From the NCBI GenBank assembly GCA_021794095.1, contig JAJYRN010000003.1, forward strand, positions 182,499-246,498: DNA of 64,000 bases, given 5' to 3'. The notes under the pieces are model-generated. The model saw only the letters and a program-made list of their open reading frames with translations, did not search any database and was not told the DNA's origin. Below, piece after piece: positions 61,763-64,000 of the stretch. Each line of letters begins with the position of its first letter. The first letter of the stretch is position 1. Position numbers and translations under genes: made by a program. This DNA is from Acidobacteriota bacterium (lineage in GTDB: Bacteria > Acidobacteriota > Holophagae > Holophagales > Holophagaceae).

Positions 61763-63172
61763 ATGGACCCTAACGATTTCCGCCGCCTCGGATACCAGCT
61801 CGTGGACTGGATCGCGGACTACCGCGAGAACCTCGAGCGCCTCCCTGTCATGAGCCAGGCCAAACCCGGCGAAATCCGGGCCGCCTTCCCCGACCATCCG
61901 CCCCAGCAGGGCGGGCGCATGGCCCAGGCCCTGGCGGCCCTGGAGCGGGACGTGCTGCCCGGCATCACCCACTGGAATCATCCATCCTTTTTCGCCTACT
62001 TCCCCAGCAACACCAGTTACGCCTCGATCCTCGGCGACCTTGCAGCCTCGGGCCTGGGCGCCCAGGGCATGAGTTGGCAGACCAGCCCGGCGGCGACAGA
62101 AGTGGAAGAGGTCGTCATGGATTGGCTGCGCCAGATGGTGGGTCTCAGCCCCGCCTTCACCGGCGTCATTCACGACACCGCCAGCACCGCCACCTTCACC
62201 GCCCTGCTCTGCGCCCGGGAGAAGGCCTCGGACTACGCCCAGAACACCGAGGGACTCCAGAGCGGCGAGGCGCCCCTGGTGGTGTACGCCTCGGACCAGG
62301 GCCACAGCTCCATCGAGAAGGCCTCCCTGCTCGCGGGCTTCGGCCGCAGCTTCCTGCGCCTCATCCCCACGGACGACGCCCATGCCATCCGCCTGGACCT
62401 GCTGCAGGCGGCCATCGAGAAGGACGTTGAGATCGGCCTGCGCCCCTGCGCCCTGGTGGCCTGCGTGGGCACCACCGGCACCACGGCCCTCGATCCCGTG
62501 GCGGCCATGGCCGACCTCGCGGAAACGCACGGGATGTGGCTCCATGTGGATGCGGCCCTGGCGGGCACGGCCATGGTGCTGCCCGAGTGCCGGTGGATGT
62601 GGGCGGGCGTCGAGCGGGCCGACAGCCTGGTGTTCAACCCGCACAAGTGGATGGGCGTGGGCTTCGACCTCAGCGCCTACTACGTCCGCGATCCCCAGCA
62701 CCTCATCCGCGTGATGAGCACCAACCCAAGCTACCTGCGCACGGCCCAGGATGGCCAGGTGAGCAACTTCCGCGACTGGCACATCCAGCTGGGCCGCCGT
62801 TTCCGGGCGCTCAAGCTTTGGTTCTACCTCATGGACGTGGGCGTGGAGGGCCTGCAGGCCCGCCTGCGCCGCGACCTCGAGCACGCCCAGTGGCTGAAGG
62901 CCCAGGTGGACGCCGCCCCCGACTGGGAGCGCCTGGCCCCCGTGCCGCTGCAGACCGTGTGCCTGCGCCACGTGAAACCTGGCCTCGACGAGGCGGCGCT
63001 GGCCGTCCACAACCTGGAGATCGCCCGCCGCGTGAACGACAGCGGCAAGGCCTACCTCACGCCCTCCATGCTCAAGGGCACCCAGATGCTCCGCGTGAGC
63101 ATCGGCGCCGAAGCCACCGAGCGGCGGCACGTCGAGGCCCTGTGGGCCACTCTCTGTCTGGCCGCGCATTGA
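61763..63172 (+). CDS. PLP-dependent decarboxylase, aromatic-L-amino-acid type
   Basis: A 469-residue group II decarboxylase. HPSFFAYFPSNTSYASILGD and SPAATEVEEVVMDWLRQM are the N-terminal substrate regions, HVDAALAGTA is the PLP Asp region, and the Schiff-base lysine is Lys295 in FNPHKWM. The catalytic-loop region with STNPSYLRT and FRDWHIQLGRRFRALKLWF is intact. Likely substrates are aromatic amino acids (tryptophan, tyrosine, phenylalanine). CACAAT ends 7 nt before ATG 61763; an in-frame ATG at 61754 is an alternative start. Confidence 0.9.
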   Translation: MDPNDFRRLGYQLVDWIADYRENLERLPVMSQAKPGEIRAAFPDHPPQQGGRMAQALAALERDVLPGITHWNHPSFFAYFPSNTSYASILGDLAASGLGAQGMSWQTSPAATEVEEVVMDWLRQMVGLSPAFTGVIHDTASTATFTALLCAREKASDYAQNTEGLQSGEAPLVVYASDQGHSSIEKASLLAGFGRSFLRLIPTDDAHAIRLDLLQAAIEKDVEIGLRPCALVACVGTTGTTALDPVAAMADLAETHGMWLHVDAALAGTAMVLPECRWMWAGVERADSLVFNPHKWMGVGFDLSAYYVRDPQHLIRVMSTNPSYLRTAQDGQVSNFRDWHIQLGRRFRALKLWFYLMDVGVEGLQARLRRDLEHAQWLKAQVDAAPDWERLAPVPLQTVCLRHVKPGLDEAALAVHNLEIARRVNDSGKAYLTPSMLKGTQMLRVSIGAEATERRHVEALWATLCLAAH

Positions 63173-63401
63173 ACAGGGCTTCAGGCCGCCATTGCAGCCA
63201 TTCCCGCCCCCAGGCAGAGTGAACGGCCGCACCACCGGGCGAGAGGGCTGTGGCCCCACTCAGGCCAATGGCCGACGGGTTCACGCCAACCCTTCGGGCT
63301 CTGGTCGCCCCAAGCGTTCGGGCTGGTTATGGCACCGTTCTTTAAATGGATAGTATCACTTCGCGAAAACCGGGCTCACGGATTAAGGACCGCTTCATCA
63401 T
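63173..63401. other. Intergenic region, no gene seen
   Basis: 229 bp between the decarboxylase and the Sel1-repeat gene. It becomes AT-richer from about 63330. I see no clear promoter, terminator or RNA in it. Confidence 0.5.
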
Positions 63402-63839
63402 TCATTTCTGATGCGCCCGCGAGTGAACGCCTTTAGGGCGTTCCCACGGCTTTCCATTCTCGTCCACAGGTGGATCCACATCAGGTGAAGGGCACCCGAC
63501 CGCCGCACGATAGGCGCGTGCCCAGTACCAGGCTCGATCAATGTTTTTTGGAACTTCAAGTGAATACATGTCGTTCCCACCGTGGTAGTAGATCTGCCCA
63601 AGCTCCCGCATGGCGCGAATCTCTCCGCACTGCGCCCCATCCTCCAACCACTGCATGGCCAAAGGTTTATCATGCGGATTTTTCAGATTCCAGTCCCCAC
63701 AATTGAATACGATCATGGCCCTACCATAGTAAGCAGACCCAGCATAAAAATCCTTTGTTTTAACCAATTCATTAAAAATATCATTCACAACCTGTTTTTT
63801 TAAGACACCCAATGGCAATTCGCATACAATCGCATACAT
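63402..63839 (-). CDS. Sel1/TPR-like repeat protein, possibly truncated
   Basis: 145 residues with at least one Sel1-type repeat pair: AMQWLEDGAQCGEIRAMREL followed by GQIYYHGGNDMYS, then NIDRAWYWARAYRAA. Sel1 proteins are interaction scaffolds, often in signalling or secretion. The GC content is lower than in the rest of the window. Upstream, in the same frame, FIDRAKQGDRRA precedes the ATG after a stop, which looks like more of the same fold, so the gene may be the 3' part of a longer frameshifted gene. Confidence 0.6.
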   Translation of the reverse strand: MYAIVCELPLGVLKKQVVNDIFNELVKTKDFYAGSAYYGRAMIVFNCGDWNLKNPHDKPLAMQWLEDGAQCGEIRAMRELGQIYYHGGNDMYSLEVPKNIDRAWYWARAYRAAVGCPSPDVDPPVDENGKPWERPKGVHSRAHQK

Positions 63840-63982
63840 AGCTCTACGATCCCCTTGTTTAGCTCGATCAATGAACCCGACCTATTCCTTGCATCGTCCC
63901 GAGCCCCAACTCCCCAGAACTGATGTTCGTCTAGGACCCAGTATGCCGTGTGTAAGTCCGATATGAGCAGGCTGAGCGCCAA
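63840..63982 (-). pseudogene. Possible 5' portion of the Sel1-repeat gene in another frame
   Basis: A short frame from ATG 63982 reads ISDLHTAYWVLDEHQFWG and then VGARDDARNR before it diverges from the frame carrying FIDRAKQGDRRA and the downstream Sel1 gene. A single frameshift near 63870-63880 would join them. Sequence error or a real mutation are both possible. Confidence 0.3.
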
Positions 63983-64000
63983 TTTGGGCGGGCCACGGGC

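Overview
The window is a GC-rich bacterial chromosome segment, densely packed with short operons on both strands. The gene mix points to a Gram-negative, at least partly anaerobic, motile bacterium: a gamma-alpha fused 2-oxoacid:ferredoxin oxidoreductase, an MglA-type GTPase, a pilus/type II secretion-like pilMNOPQ set with a cohesin-tailed secretin, flagellar rod genes, LolA, Tat and TonB-dependent components. A beta-propeller sensor whose tail is a four-cysteine module in place of a kinase also fits. By inference this looks like Acidobacteriota of the Holophaga/Geothrix type; no rRNA or marker phylogeny is available here to prove it.

Layout. 1-2.3 kb: truncated HD hydrolase, sensor kinase and HAD phosphatase. 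2.3-6.6 kb: lolA-like and mglA-like genes, a secreted peroxiredoxin, an isocitrate/isopropylmalate-type dehydrogenase, and lexA with a clear leaderless promoter. 6.8-9.7 kb: ferredoxin oxidoreductase alpha and beta subunits. 9.7-15.6 kb: tRNA-Ala(CGC), the propeller sensor, ruvA, a 2-hydroxyacid dehydrogenase and a TPR protein. 15.6-16.0 kb: a convergent, AT-rich, palindrome-filled gap with DnaA-box-like sites. 16.0-19.5 kb: smc. 19.7-25.3 kb: the pilus/secretion operon. 25.4-30.5 kb: tRNA-Leu(CAG), rpsO, NUDIX, Sua5/YrdC, nadB, a DUF309 gene and yaaA. 30.5-36.7 kb: a small possible motility protein, polysaccharide deacetylase, TolQ/ExbB, UDP-glucose dehydrogenase, AtuA-like protein, tatA, tatC, a SPOR-NlpC/P60 lipoprotein and a cold-shock gene. 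36.7-39.4 kb: flgF-flgG-flgA and a DUF1292 gene. 39.7-44.0 kb: aspA, a low-GC insert beside a broken radical-SAM gene, and lemA with two TPM genes. 44.1-48.8 kb: a domain-permuted aconitase-family protein, an L,D-transpeptidase/Mur-ligase fusion and a nitrilase. 48.9-63.2 kb: copper ATPase, DNPH1-like hydrolase, S46 peptidase, TonB receptor diverging from an ABC-exporter-like set that lacks an ATPase, OsmC and an aromatic-amino-acid-type decarboxylase. The right end is AT-richer and holds a possibly frameshifted Sel1-repeat gene.

The strongest novelty candidates are: (1) the one-polypeptide fusion of a YkuD catalytic domain to a Mur ligase (46043-47977), which has no signal peptide and reads as a possible cytoplasmic murein-recycling enzyme that trims and ligates; (2) its translationally coupled neighbour, an aconitase/isopropylmalate-isomerase protein with the swivel domain at the N-terminus; (3) a possible replication-origin-like element at 15.7-15.9 kb; (4) recurrent -10-like hexamers placed 6-7 nt before start codons, suggesting widespread leaderless transcription; and (5) a 47-bp repeat with 11-bp terminal inverted repeats, present twice.
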